From Photobacterium frigidiphilum (GTDB lineage: Bacteria; Pseudomonadota; Gammaproteobacteria; Enterobacterales; Vibrionaceae): a stretch of DNA of 64,000 bases. Both the position numbers and the translations under genes were made by a program. Below, piece by piece: positions 52,080 through 60,710 of this stretch (position 1 is the first letter of the stretch; every line of letters starts with the position of its first letter). The stretch spans positions 1-64,000 of the forward strand of contig NZ_PYMJ01000015.1 of assembly GCF_003025615.1 (NCBI RefSeq), written 5' to 3'. The notes under the pieces were generated by a model. It was given only the letters and a program-made list of their open reading frames with translations, was not told the origin of the DNA and did no database searches.

Positions 52080-53270
52080 ATGAGTGAGAGTAAATGTATA
52101 ATTTTACGCACTAAAAACATTTTGGTTCCTACCATGGATAACCTTGGTTCTTTTATAAAGGAGAAGGCGTTTAACTTACCTTCTGATGATATAGAGTTGA
52201 TTGAAGCCGAACTATCAACTCGTGAGCGTAGAGATTTACGCCGAGATCCACGTGTTCGCGCTATTGCTCCGCCTATGCCATTAAAATTAATAAACCCAGT
52301 TGAAAAAAAAGATATAGATATGGGCATATTGTCTTCTTCAACATGGGGGATTCAAGCTGTTCGGGCTTCTGAGTCTCCTTACGATGGCTCAGGCATCACT
52401 GTAGCGATTCTAGATACAGGAATTGACTCAACGCATCCTGCATTTAATGGTATTTCGCTTGTTCAACGAAACTTTACGTCTGAGGAAGATGCCGATATTC
52501 ATGGGCATGGCACTCATTGTGCTGGGACAATTTTCGGGCGTGATGTCGAGGGAATAAGGATTGGAGTTGCTCAGGGTGTAAACCGAGCGGTAATTGGTAA
52601 AGTACTTGGTGACGGTGGTGGGTCGTCCGCTACGATTGCTCAAGCAATACAGTGGGCTATTTCAGAAAGAGCAAACATTATTTCAATGTCTTTGGGTATT
52701 GATTTCCCTGGCTACGTAGATTTATTGGTAAATACTTACGGATACGATATAAACCCTGTCACATCAATGGCGTTGGAAGCATATCGTCAAAACATAAATC
52801 TTTTTACAGAATTAGCACGGTTTGTGGAAACACAAAGTGCTTTTGGTGATGGAATCGTAATAGTTGCTGCTTCAGGCAATGAAAGTAAAAGGCCTGATTA
52901 TGAAATTGCAGTGGCACCTCCTGCTGCTGGAACAGGAATTATTGCTGTGGGAGCGTTAGGTGAAGTGGATACTGGATTCAAAGAGGCAACTTTCTCAAAT
53001 AATCAGGTTGATGTCTCCGCTCCTGGAGTAGGTGTTGTGTCTGCTGCACTCGGTGGAGGGCTAACTAGTATGAGCGGTACAAGTATGGCAACACCTCATG
53101 TGGCAGGTATTGCGGCTTTGTGGGCACAGCGTCAGCGTAAAATGAATGGTAGTGTTGAAAGTCGCTCTCTAATAGCTCAAATTATTGCCAGTGGGACAAC
53201 AGACACCCTTGAGCCAAATATTGAAGAAGAGGATGTAGGTACAGGTATTGTACAAGCTCCACATTCCTAA
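52080..53270 (+). CDS. Leaderless subtilisin-like serine protease (S8)
   Basis: 396 residues. The subtilase triad is intact: Asp112 (AILDTGID), His143 (HGHGTHCAG) and Ser335 (GTSMATPHVAG), with the oxyanion Asn in VAASGNES. The N-terminal ~95 residues are charged and helical (RERRDLRRDPRVRAIAPPMP), resembling an intramolecular inhibitor/propeptide, but there is no signal peptide, so it probably acts inside the cell. GGGAG precedes the ATG. It is the first gene of the island's cargo, followed at 206 bp by an unassigned helical protein. Leaderless subtilases occur as effectors or regulators in accessory islands; the target is unknown. Confidence 0.88.
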   Translation: MSESKCIILRTKNILVPTMDNLGSFIKEKAFNLPSDDIELIEAELSTRERRDLRRDPRVRAIAPPMPLKLINPVEKKDIDMGILSSSTWGIQAVRASESPYDGSGITVAILDTGIDSTHPAFNGISLVQRNFTSEEDADIHGHGTHCAGTIFGRDVEGIRIGVAQGVNRAVIGKVLGDGGGSSATIAQAIQWAISERANIISMSLGIDFPGYVDLLVNTYGYDINPVTSMALEAYRQNINLFTELARFVETQSAFGDGIVIVAASGNESKRPDYEIAVAPPAAGTGIIAVGALGEVDTGFKEATFSNNQVDVSAPGVGVVSAALGGGLTSMSGTSMATPHVAGIAALWAQRQRKMNGSVESRSLIAQIIASGTTDTLEPNIEEEDVGTGIVQAPHS

Positions 53271-53476
53271 CCCTTCGCTGGCTATTTTTAAGTGGTTAAG
53301 TTAAATTTGCCATTGTTAATTTTTTGTATTATGAGGCTGTAATATGTTTACAGTTTGATACAGCAGAATTGATTTTACCCTAGTTGAGTGAATAGATATT
53401 CAAGACGGTACAGGCCTACTACAGCTAGGAAAGAAACTTATTCGCCTATCATCATCTATAAAAAACTGGTGGAATA

Positions 53477-54085
53477 ATGTTTGGGGAGGATAGACAAATA
53501 GTCGAAGTTATCGAAAGTATTAATAAGCTTCAACAAGTGGTAATTTCTGGAGTGGCAGTTTATGCTGCTAAAGAATTGTATCAATTCGTTAAAACGTATT
53601 ATTGTGACAAGCGATCTCATAAAGAGGCGTTTATTGATTTTATTGTAGAACTAACCTATGTAAAAGAAAGTGTAGAATTAATGACTAGCAATGAAACCAT
53701 TGGGAAAATACTAGAAATAGGTAAGTCAAAGTACCCAAGGTGTGTTGTGAGTGTAGTGTTAAATATAAGTATTTATCAGAATATGATGAATCATCGCCAC
53801 AAGTTTGGGCATGACCAACTTATTTTACTCACCAAGATAACAGAGAAGACCGAGCAGTTTTACAATTACTATAAATTACTCGGTACTGACATGTTTGGAG
53901 AATTACCTACAGAAAGAAAAAAACAAACAGTTAAAGTTTTTAAAAACTTGGGGGGGGATTTATTAGTTCTTGTTAAGGAACTCTATATGGATGAAAAATT
54001 CCTGGAAAAAGCAAAATGTGATGGGGTAGAAGAGCAATTTAATAAACTTAAACCATTGCCTTTTATTTTAGATGATTATTGCTAG
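53477..54085 (+). CDS. Unassigned helical protein, 202 aa
   Basis: All-helical soluble protein without signal peptide, with a weakly hydrophobic N-terminal helix (QVVISGVAVYAAKELYQFVK, ~22-41). The rest is charged helices (KEAFIDFIVELTYVKESVEL). The family is not recognised. It lies downstream of the subtilase in the same direction with GGTGGAATA as a ribosome site, so it could be the protease's partner, substrate or inhibitor. That is inference from position only. Confidence 0.6.
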   Translation: MFGEDRQIVEVIESINKLQQVVISGVAVYAAKELYQFVKTYYCDKRSHKEAFIDFIVELTYVKESVELMTSNETIGKILEIGKSKYPRCVVSVVLNISIYQNMMNHRHKFGHDQLILLTKITEKTEQFYNYYKLLGTDMFGELPTERKKQTVKVFKNLGGDLLVLVKELYMDEKFLEKAKCDGVEEQFNKLKPLPFILDDYC

Positions 54086-54625
54086 GTATTTAGTATTACC
54101 AATACTACATATTTCGAATGTTAGGTAATTAACATTATGTTAATTACCTAAATATGAATGAAGTAATGTTAAACGAAAGCTATATTTAAATTGTTAGTAA
54201 CCATTACTAATGGAACAATGATTGTACAAAATCTTTGCCTATTATGTGATTGGAGGTAATGGACCTAGCATATTAATACTCCTTATAGAATTGATTTAAA
54301 TGCTTATACATAACAACTATAGCACAAGTACTTATAGAAAGTCTTTAGAACACCTGTATGGAATACTACTCATAAAGTGACTTCATACCTATAAGTAACC
54401 GCTAGGTACTGCAGTTAATTATTAAATTGTCAGTATTATTCAGACTAGTGTTATTATTGTCTTTTTTGTTTTATTTGATTGATATATAAAGTTTTTATTG
54501 TTGAATGCAATTAGTGCTATCTGAGCGTAAGTCCAGGACTCGTTCTTCTCTGCTGTTTTGTTCAGTTCTTTAGCACGCTGTTTTTTAGTGCTCATATGGG
54601 GAGCTTTTTTCCGAAGGATGCTGAA
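54086..54625. other. Gene-free AT-rich stretch inside the cobQ island
   Basis: 540 bases separating the protease pair from the lipoprotein operon. No gene, hairpin terminator or repeat was identified with confidence. It presumably contains the promoter of the lipoprotein operon. Confidence 0.4.
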
Positions 54626-55885
54626 ATGTTAAACTTAATTACTTTTAGAAAGATACTAGCAGTAGCGTTTTTTTCGATGTCAATCCTGCTGGTTGGGTGC
54701 AGTTCATCAGCCCCCAACCCAAAACCGTTTGAAGCATTTCAAAAATCATCCCTTACCCTCCGAGAGGGAACCAACCAAGCTATGGATGTGCTCATTCCTC
54801 AGCGACTATCTCGCTCTAAAAGGGAGACGGAAGACTCAATGGAAGAAATTGGAAAGTCTCACCTTTTGAAATTAAAATCAAGAGAATCAGAAAACAGATT
54901 TATGTTCGAAAATCTGCCAGCTTATCTAATGTATGAAAACTATAAGGTAGCATTGTGGGATCTTACATCTGCAATGGTTGGCTATACCTCCATGTTGCAT
55001 CAGCTAGCTACTTCAGAAACGCTGACAGAAGAAGAATTAACCGTAATGGCAACAGAGTTAAATGCTAATGCTTTTTCAGGGCTAGTCGCCTTGGATGGTT
55101 CGCTTGGTGAGCAAAGCGCTGAAAATATTGGCATTGTATCTACGGTTGTCGTTAGTGCTTTTAAAGAGTACTTAGCTCAGAAGCGCAAAAAGCGAGTAGT
55201 TTCGATAATTGAAGACAATCATGAGCATGTTGTCGCTTTTTCAAAGCACCTGTCTTTAGCCCTTAATACTATTTTGGAAGCAAGTTATTCTGAGTACGAT
55301 TCGTCTTCTGAACTATTGTCTGATCATATTGGTGAACAAATACAACACACTAAAGGTGACCCTGACATTGGCAGCTATATTGACCAATGGATTAAATTGA
55401 ACCAGGATTATTATATGCATGTACAAAGCTTGAAAGCGCTAAATAAAGGGGCTCTTGCTTTTCCATTGGCACATCAATCATTAGTCAATGCGGCAGAGAG
55501 TGAAACATCCGGTTTAGATGCTGTAACTGAGTTGATAGTACAAGGGCAAAAGCTGAAATCGTTAGCAAACACTTTAGGAAATAATAACAAAAACACATTA
55601 ATCAACTTGGAAATTGAGCCAATAGAGTCTGAGGCATTAGCACTCGAATATGATGCGAACAAAGCTAGATACAATGCCTCTATAGCCCAAGCCCAAGCCG
55701 TGTCAGCTCGTATTTCTGCCAACGCTAATCCTAATGTGATCGACAAGCAAGATAAAGCGAAGGAGCTAGAGGAAATTGCTTCTTCACTGTTAGAGATAGC
55801 AACGAAAAAAGAAGAAGCTGCAAAATCAATGCGTGAAGCGGTTGATGGTCTTAAAAAAGCATCCACTACTCTAGTCACTCAATAG
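54626..55885 (+). CDS. Lipoprotein with long coiled-coil C-terminus
   Basis: About 419 residues. The lipoprotein signal MLNLITFRKILAVAFFSMSI is followed by LLVGCSSS, with lipidated Cys ~25. ATG 54626 with AAGGA upstream is preferred over 54596. The body is helical, and the last ~110 residues are Ala/Glu/Lys coiled coil (YNASIAQAQAVSARISANA, KAKELEEIASSLLEIATKKE). The residue after Cys is Ser, compatible with outer-membrane sorting. It starts an operon with the next gene (13 bp). The family is not recognised. Confidence 0.7.
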   Translation: MLNLITFRKILAVAFFSMSILLVGCSSSAPNPKPFEAFQKSSLTLREGTNQAMDVLIPQRLSRSKRETEDSMEEIGKSHLLKLKSRESENRFMFENLPAYLMYENYKVALWDLTSAMVGYTSMLHQLATSETLTEEELTVMATELNANAFSGLVALDGSLGEQSAENIGIVSTVVVSAFKEYLAQKRKKRVVSIIEDNHEHVVAFSKHLSLALNTILEASYSEYDSSSELLSDHIGEQIQHTKGDPDIGSYIDQWIKLNQDYYMHVQSLKALNKGALAFPLAHQSLVNAAESETSGLDAVTELIVQGQKLKSLANTLGNNNKNTLINLEIEPIESEALALEYDANKARYNASIAQAQAVSARISANANPNVIDKQDKAKELEEIASSLLEIATKKEEAAKSMREAVDGLKKASTTLVTQ

Positions 55886-55898
55886 AAAGGTCGTAATC

Positions 55899-56246
55899 AT
55901 GAATGCCGAAACAAGATTAGATTTAATTTCCTACATTAATGATTTATTGGTCGCGATAAAAGAAGCTCGATTTGTTGCAATCGATGCGGGTAATGACAAG
56001 CTTGTTGATAAATTAAAAAAAAGAAGAAAAAAATTGAGCAAGCTTCGAGATAAACTCATCCAGGCTCAAATGAAAGACTGGATTGATAATGCTGAGGCTA
56101 TTACTGAAAGAATTAAGAGTGCTGAAGAACAAACAAAAATAGCAATTAAGGAACTTAAAGACGATATACGTAATGCCAAAAAATGGGTAGTGGCCACTGG
56201 ACTTATTGACGATGCCATTGACTTAATTACCTCTTTGCTGCCTTAG
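55899..56246 (+). CDS. Coiled-coil protein, 115 aa
   Basis: Highly charged helical protein (KLVDKLKKRRKKLSKLRDKL; ERIKSAEEQTKIAIKELKDD) without signal peptide, ending in a short hydrophobic stretch (WVVATGLIDDAIDLITSLLP). It follows the lipoprotein gene at 13 bp with AAAGG as a ribosome site, so it is cotranscribed. It might pair with the coiled-coil part of the lipoprotein only if exported, and there is no export signal. Family unknown. Confidence 0.6.
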   Translation: MNAETRLDLISYINDLLVAIKEARFVAIDAGNDKLVDKLKKRRKKLSKLRDKLIQAQMKDWIDNAEAITERIKSAEEQTKIAIKELKDDIRNAKKWVVATGLIDDAIDLITSLLP

Positions 56247-56371
56247 GAGTAGTCGGTGAACAACCAATTTTATGAGTGTATTATTGAATTGGTTTAAATT
56301 GAAATACTCTCGATTTGGCTCAAGTTTGGTCAACCCTCAATAAACTCATAGAGTAAATAGAGAAGTAAGTT

Positions 56372-56659
56372 ATGTCGGGAGACAATCAAGAGAGTAATGA
56401 ATCCATAAGGAATGTATTGATATCCAAACGCATATTAGAGTGCTCCGAAGGAGCAATAAAATACGATCGATGGTTACGTATATTGTGTATCCCTAATCTG
56501 ACCTTAATTGCGGGTGGTTCTCTTCTTGCTTTCGGTGCGGCAATGGTGGCTGAAAAGTTTACTATAGAAGCCGATTATATGGCATTAGTTGGAGGCGCAC
56601 TAGCTGGTTTACATAGCTGGATGGGTGTAAAATTCATTAACAAAAATGTTGCACTATAA
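56372..56659 (+). CDS. Small two-helix membrane protein, 95 aa
   Basis: N-terminal ~35 residues are cytoplasmic and polar. Two membrane helices follow (ILCIPNLTLIAGGSLLAFGA, ~44-63; MALVGGALAGLHSWMGV, ~72-88). Ribosome site AGAAG is weak. Directly after the stop another frame codes for a coiled coil to 56796, suggesting that the protein was once longer. A holin-like or pore-like size is noted but no family was recognised. Confidence 0.55.
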   Translation: MSGDNQESNESIRNVLISKRILECSEGAIKYDRWLRILCIPNLTLIAGGSLLAFGAAMVAEKFTIEADYMALVGGALAGLHSWMGVKFINKNVAL

Positions 56660-57160
56660 GCTCTGAATACACTTCACTAAAATTGAAGTATGAATCATTA
56701 CAAGCGACAGGTTTAGAGGTCAGTGAGCGACTTAGGGTCATTGAGTCACGTTATGCAGATTTTGTCTTAAAAATAGATGTAAGCCCTTGGATTTAATAGT
56801 GGATATACAATAAAAAACGGACGTGTAAGAGGTCGCCATAACAAGTCTGGAGAAAAGAGAATGCAATAAAATGTCTCAGTGTTGATGGGTAATTATTGTA
56901 ACTTGTGTGAGAGAAATGACCTAGCTGAATATGTTCAACCTTTAGACCGACTTTCATATTTGCCAAATATAATCTGAGTAAGACCGTTGTACTGGGTTCT
57001 TGGAGGCGATTTTTATTATTGAATCTCGATAGGTTAGCGTTATGCGATATGTTTGAATCCCATTTCACATAATTTACAGCCTGTTTGAAATATAAAATGG
57101 GACGGTGTGGTTGTCTAACTGATGATATGTAATTCATGGTGTGCAACGAAGGGGTTTCAG
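56660..57160. other. Stretch with a startless coiled-coil frame
   Basis: From 56660 to 56796 the frame +1 to the preceding gene reads SSEYTSLKLKYESLQATGLE then VSERLRVIESRYADFV, with no start codon. It could be the frameshifted C-terminus of the 56372 gene. The rest of the 500 bases shows nothing supported. Confidence 0.35.
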
Positions 57161-58267
57161 ATGCAGTCAGAAGTAAAACCAATGCGAATAATCAATCATA
57201 AAACCGTGCGTAAAGGTATAGGCTTGATTGCCTTACTGATGCCGTGGGCCGTATTGTGGCTTTCAGGATACTCCTGGAGTGAGATGTCATCTATTAGTGT
57301 CTCCTATTGGACAGATTCACGTGATATTTTCGTCGGGTGCTTGATTGCAGTTGCTTTTGCTTTGGCATCTTATAATGGGACAGGTACATGTAGAAGAGAT
57401 ACTGAATTCTGGCTTAGTAAAGCAGCAGGTGTTTTTGCGCTTTTAGTAGCCTTATTTCCAACAATTTGTAGTTTCGAAGATAAAGTTAAATGCACCGATG
57501 CACCAAACTGGATTATGCATATATCTTTTAATCATCCCCAGTATATACACTATACTGCTGCAATCCTCTTTTTTATCTGTCTTATTTTATTGATGTCATT
57601 TTTCTCGCTTCGCGCAAAATACAAAGAAAAACACTTACGCTCCAGATTATATTTTGTAATCAGCTTGCTCATGTTATTTGGTATACCAACAGTATATATT
57701 ATTGGAGAATTAACCTCGTTGTATGAATCAACCTTCTGGGCGGAATTGGTGGGATTAACGCTGTTCGGTATCGGCTGGTTAAAGGCTGGTTGGTATAAAA
57801 CAGAACCTAAGGCGTACTTGCCAAAGGGAGCGACCTTGGTAGACATCGTCGAAGTGAATCCAAAAAACAAAAATAATCCTACAGAAGTAGTAATCGAGGT
57901 GGGTGTAGAATATTTCTTCAAAGCCGAAGGGTGTTGGAAAGATTGGTTTCTGGAATGTGGGCCACACGGATGGGGGCCTAATTGGAATCCTTTAAATTAC
58001 AATAACCGAATTGAGTGGAAACCTCTTTTCCTTCTATGTGGAAACATCGGTAAGAATTGGAACGATGAAGACCGTACATTTTGCATTGGTGATAGGAATA
58101 CATGGGCGCTTCCATCGGGGCTTAATGACTTGAACCCAGAAGAGCGGAAACTTTATTTATTTGCCAATGATTGGAAAACAAGATACGGAAATAATTACGT
58201 ACTAGAACCTAAGGAAGGTGGCCCACTAAAGGTTGAAATTTACCGTCTCCAATCGAATGAAGAATAA
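57161..58267 (+). CDS. Membrane protein with a lectin-like C-terminal domain
   Basis: About 368 residues. The N-terminal half has six predicted membrane helices (e.g. GIGLIALLMPWAVLWLSGYS, FVGCLIAVAFALASY, YTAAILFFICLILLMSFFSL). The C-terminal ~150 residues are soluble and Trp/Asn-rich: LFLLCGNIGKNWNDEDRTFC, then LYLFANDWKTRYGNNY. The G.I..., FANDW and YGNN elements recall the PA-IL (LecA)-like sugar-binding beta-sandwich. ATG 57161 is chosen for the AAGGGG site six bases upstream. Sugar binding is a weak inference. Last cargo gene of the island. Confidence 0.6.
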   Translation: MQSEVKPMRIINHKTVRKGIGLIALLMPWAVLWLSGYSWSEMSSISVSYWTDSRDIFVGCLIAVAFALASYNGTGTCRRDTEFWLSKAAGVFALLVALFPTICSFEDKVKCTDAPNWIMHISFNHPQYIHYTAAILFFICLILLMSFFSLRAKYKEKHLRSRLYFVISLLMLFGIPTVYIIGELTSLYESTFWAELVGLTLFGIGWLKAGWYKTEPKAYLPKGATLVDIVEVNPKNKNNPTEVVIEVGVEYFFKAEGCWKDWFLECGPHGWGPNWNPLNYNNRIEWKPLFLLCGNIGKNWNDEDRTFCIGDRNTWALPSGLNDLNPEERKLYLFANDWKTRYGNNYVLEPKEGGPLKVEIYRLQSNEE

Positions 58268-58594
58268 GTTCATAATAAGGTAAATCAATTCAGGCCACAA
58301 AGGGCGTTGCAATTTATTGGCTTTTGTGATGTTAATATCTGTTGGTGCGAAGAATTGTATTTAGAATTGATGAACTAACTCGTTTACATCCAGAGACTTT
58401 TCAGCGTGATCTCAGCTAACTATTTCACACCCAGTTGCATAAGCATAATTAATATCAAGTGTTAATATCGTATCTAGAATTGTTTTCAAATGCCCTTTAG
58501 TCTGTATTTTCGTTTAGGAAAAAAGGGCATTTTATATAAAAAAACTTGCTTATTTGACTTTAAAATCATCGATATACGCTTGCACATCTTCTAA

Positions 58595-58795
58595 TCAATA
58601 GTGATAGCGGTTACCTATTTTATAGGCTGGTAAGTCAAAATTTCCTCGCTGAATCCAACTATAGAGTGTTATCCATTTCACACGAAGAAGCTCTGCCACT
58701 TTTCGGCGAAGGATCAATCGAAGTGATTTAAAATTTTGTTTTGTAAGTATATTTTTTGTCGTCTTTTTTTCTCTGTTATTAATTATAAGTTCACT
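58595..58795 (-). pseudogene. AlpA/excisionase-like HTH remnant
   Basis: A 66-codon frame ends with RRKVAELLRVKWITLYSWIQ then RGNFDLPAYKIGNRYHY, the pattern of AlpA/HTH_17 regulators of integrative elements (r.eva.llgvs..TlY.wi..G.FP.p.kiG.r). There is no ATG, GTG or usable TTG before the HTH, so it is probably degraded or uses a rare start. It lies near the right end of the cobQ island, as expected for an excision factor. Confidence 0.5.
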
Positions 58796-58974
58796 TTAAA
58801 CGATCTGAACTGTGCACAGAGAATATGGTGCTGGGGAAAATTTTGAACTTAAAAGAAGTGAGGATAAAAGGACAATTTAAACGGCTGATCCATTCTGCTT
58901 CCATGCCAGTAAGATTTTGTATAAGTTGTAATTAATGGCCATATGCTATGATACTTTTCCACTAATGAGTACCA

Positions 58975-59026
58975 ACTTGTATCAAACCAAGTATGTACCA
59001 AAAAGTGTACCAAATAATTCCCCATG
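58975..59026. repeat. Clustered GTACCAA motifs near the right island junction
   Basis: GTACCAA occurs at three close positions (AGTACCAACTT, TGTACCAAAAA, GTGTACCAAATA), all in the same orientation within about 45 bases, roughly 100-150 bp from the right direct repeat. The arrangement resembles recombinase arm sites but no recombinase gene is present. Region 58268-58594 and the rest of 58796-59105 show nothing else. Confidence 0.35.
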
Positions 59027-59105
59027 ACAAAGCGTGTTATATCCACGAGATATAACGGTTATAGATACGTCGTGGTTGTTTCATTATTGACTTGGGTTTA
59101 AGGTT

Positions 59106-60578
59106 TTGAATAATAGACATTTAATGGTTCAGGGTACAACATCAGACGCAGGCAAAAGCGTACTTACAGCGGGTTTATGCCGTGTACTTGCGCGAAAAGG
59201 TATAAAGGTAGCGCCATTCAAATCTCAAAATATGGCACTCAATAGTGCAGTAACAAAAGATGGTGGTGAAATTGGCCGTGCACAAGCAGTTCAAGCACAA
59301 GCCGCATGTATCGAACCGACAGTACACATGAACCCTGTATTGTTGAAACCCAATACCGATGTCGGTGCTCAAATCATCGTTCAAGGTAAAGCCATCGCAG
59401 ATATGGATGCGATAGGCTACAACGGCTATAAAAAAGTAGTTATGGGGCCTATCATGGAGTCTTTTGGTATTTTACAAGATGAATACCAAACTGTGATCAT
59501 TGAAGGTGCAGGCAGCCCAGCAGAGATTAATTTACGTGAAAACGATGTCGCGAATATGGGGTTTGCAGAAAAGGCAGATGTGCCAGTCATCATTATTGCA
59601 GATATTGATCGTGGCGGTGTTTTTGCGCATTTGTACGGCACATTGGCATTATTGTCTGAATCAGAACAGGCACGTGTGATTGGTTTTGTTATTAATCGCT
59701 TTCGCGGCGATATAAAGTTACTTGAATCTGGTCTTGACTGGCTCGAAGAAAAAACCGGTAAACCAGTCTTGGGTGTTTTACCGTATTTACATGGCTTGAT
59801 GCTAGAAGCGGAAGATGCGATTAATGTTCAGCAAGTCGAAGCGGCTGATGAGCAGCTCAATGTTGTTGTGCCAGTATTAACACGGGTAAGCAACCATACA
59901 GATTTTGATCCGTTGCGCATGCACCCGCAAGTGAATTTACAATTCGTAGGTAAAGGGCAACAAATTCCTCCTACTGATCTTATTATTATTCCTGGCACCA
60001 AAAGTGTGCGGAGTGATTTAGCTTTCTTACGCGAGCAAGGCTGGGATAAGCAGATCGAACGTCATTTGCGCTTAGGGGGCAAAGTGATGGGCATTTGTGG
60101 TGGTTATCAGATGTTGGGTGAAAGTATTGCCGATCCTGATGGAATTGAGGGGGAGGCGGGTGAAAGCCAAGGTCTGGGCTATTTACAAACATCCACGATA
60201 CTTGCACCAGAAAAGCAGCTTAAGCAAACCGTTGGTACACTTCAATTACCTGAACAACCAGCTGTACCTGTACGTGGTTATGAAATTCACGCCGGTATTA
60301 CAGCAGGCATTCAGGCAAATGCGCCAGTGCAACTTCAAGACGGGCCGGATGGCCAGCTAGGTATTGATAATCAAGTGTTTGGAACATATCTACATGGTAT
60401 TTTTGAACAGACTGAAGCATGTAATGCTATTTTATCTTGGGCGGGGCTAGAAGCCACGCAAACACCTGATTTTGATCTAATACGCGAGCAAGGTATTGAT
60501 CGTGTTGCCGACACACTTGAAGAGTACATGAAGCTTGATAAATTGTGGCCAGAATGGGCTGATAAGTTTGCCAAGTAA
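59106..60578 (+). CDS. cobQ: Cobyric acid synthase CobQ, with a substituted 5' end
   Basis: About 490 residues, the full glutamine-dependent amidotransferase. The N-terminal synthetase domain has a P-loop-like [33 protein letters not shown] and [13 protein letters not shown]. The C-terminal class I glutaminase-like domain has nucleophile Cys in [12 protein letters not shown] and His in [10 protein letters not shown]. It amidates adenosylcobyrinic acid diamide in B12 synthesis. Only codons from 59121 on match the original gene. The start may be TTG 59106 (TAAGG three bases away) or ATG 59124 (no good site), so translation could be weaker than before the insertion. A terminator follows at 60619. 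Confidence 0.93.
   Translation: MNNRHLMVQGTTSDAGKSVLTAGLCRVLARKGIKVAPFKSQNMALNSAVTKDGGEIGRAQAVQAQAACIEPTVHMNPVLLKPNTDVGAQIIVQGKAIADMDAIGYNGYKKVVMGPIMESFGILQDEYQTVIIEGAGSPAEINLRENDVANMGFAEKADVPVIIIADIDRGGVFAHLYGTLALLSESEQARVIGFVINRFRGDIKLLESGLDWLEEKTGKPVLGVLPYLHGLMLEAEDAINVQQVEAADEQLNVVVPVLTRVSNHTDFDPLRMHPQVNLQFVGKGQQIPPTDLIIIPGTKSVRSDLAFLREQGWDKQIERHLRLGGKVMGICGGYQMLGESIADPDGIEGEAGESQGLGYLQTSTILAPEKQLKQTVGTLQLPEQPAVPVRGYEIHAGITAGIQANAPVQLQDGPDGQLGIDNQVFGTYLHGIFEQTEACNAILSWAGLEATQTPDFDLIREQGIDRVADTLEEYMKLDKLWPEWADKFAK
59121..59192 (+). repeat. 72-bp direct repeat, right junction of the cobQ island
   Basis: Matches 50311-50382 with two synonymous differences (GGA/GGT and GGT/GGC codons). Candidate attR. 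The differences suggest that the repeat here, rather than an exact duplicate, came with the element. Confidence 0.9.
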
Positions 60579-60618
60579 CGTGCGATAGAATCTTAAAGCA
60601 CATTATTCAGAGAACTAA

Positions 60619-60670
60619 AAAAGCCGGTGCAACATCCTATATTATCGCGATGTGGCACGGGCTTTTATTT
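60619..60670 (+). terminator. Terminator after cobQ
   Basis: AAAAGCCGGTGCAACATC pairs imperfectly with GATGTGGCACGGGCTTTT, followed by ATTTT. Confidence 0.8.
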
Positions 60671-60710
60671 TACGTATTACTACATTTTTCTTTTAGAAGA
60701 TACGTCGAAA

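Noticed and set aside
58849..59046. Possible recombinase fragment at the right end of the cobQ island
   Set aside because: The frame has no tyrosine or serine recombinase motif and a skewed Trp/His/Tyr composition; treated as non-coding.
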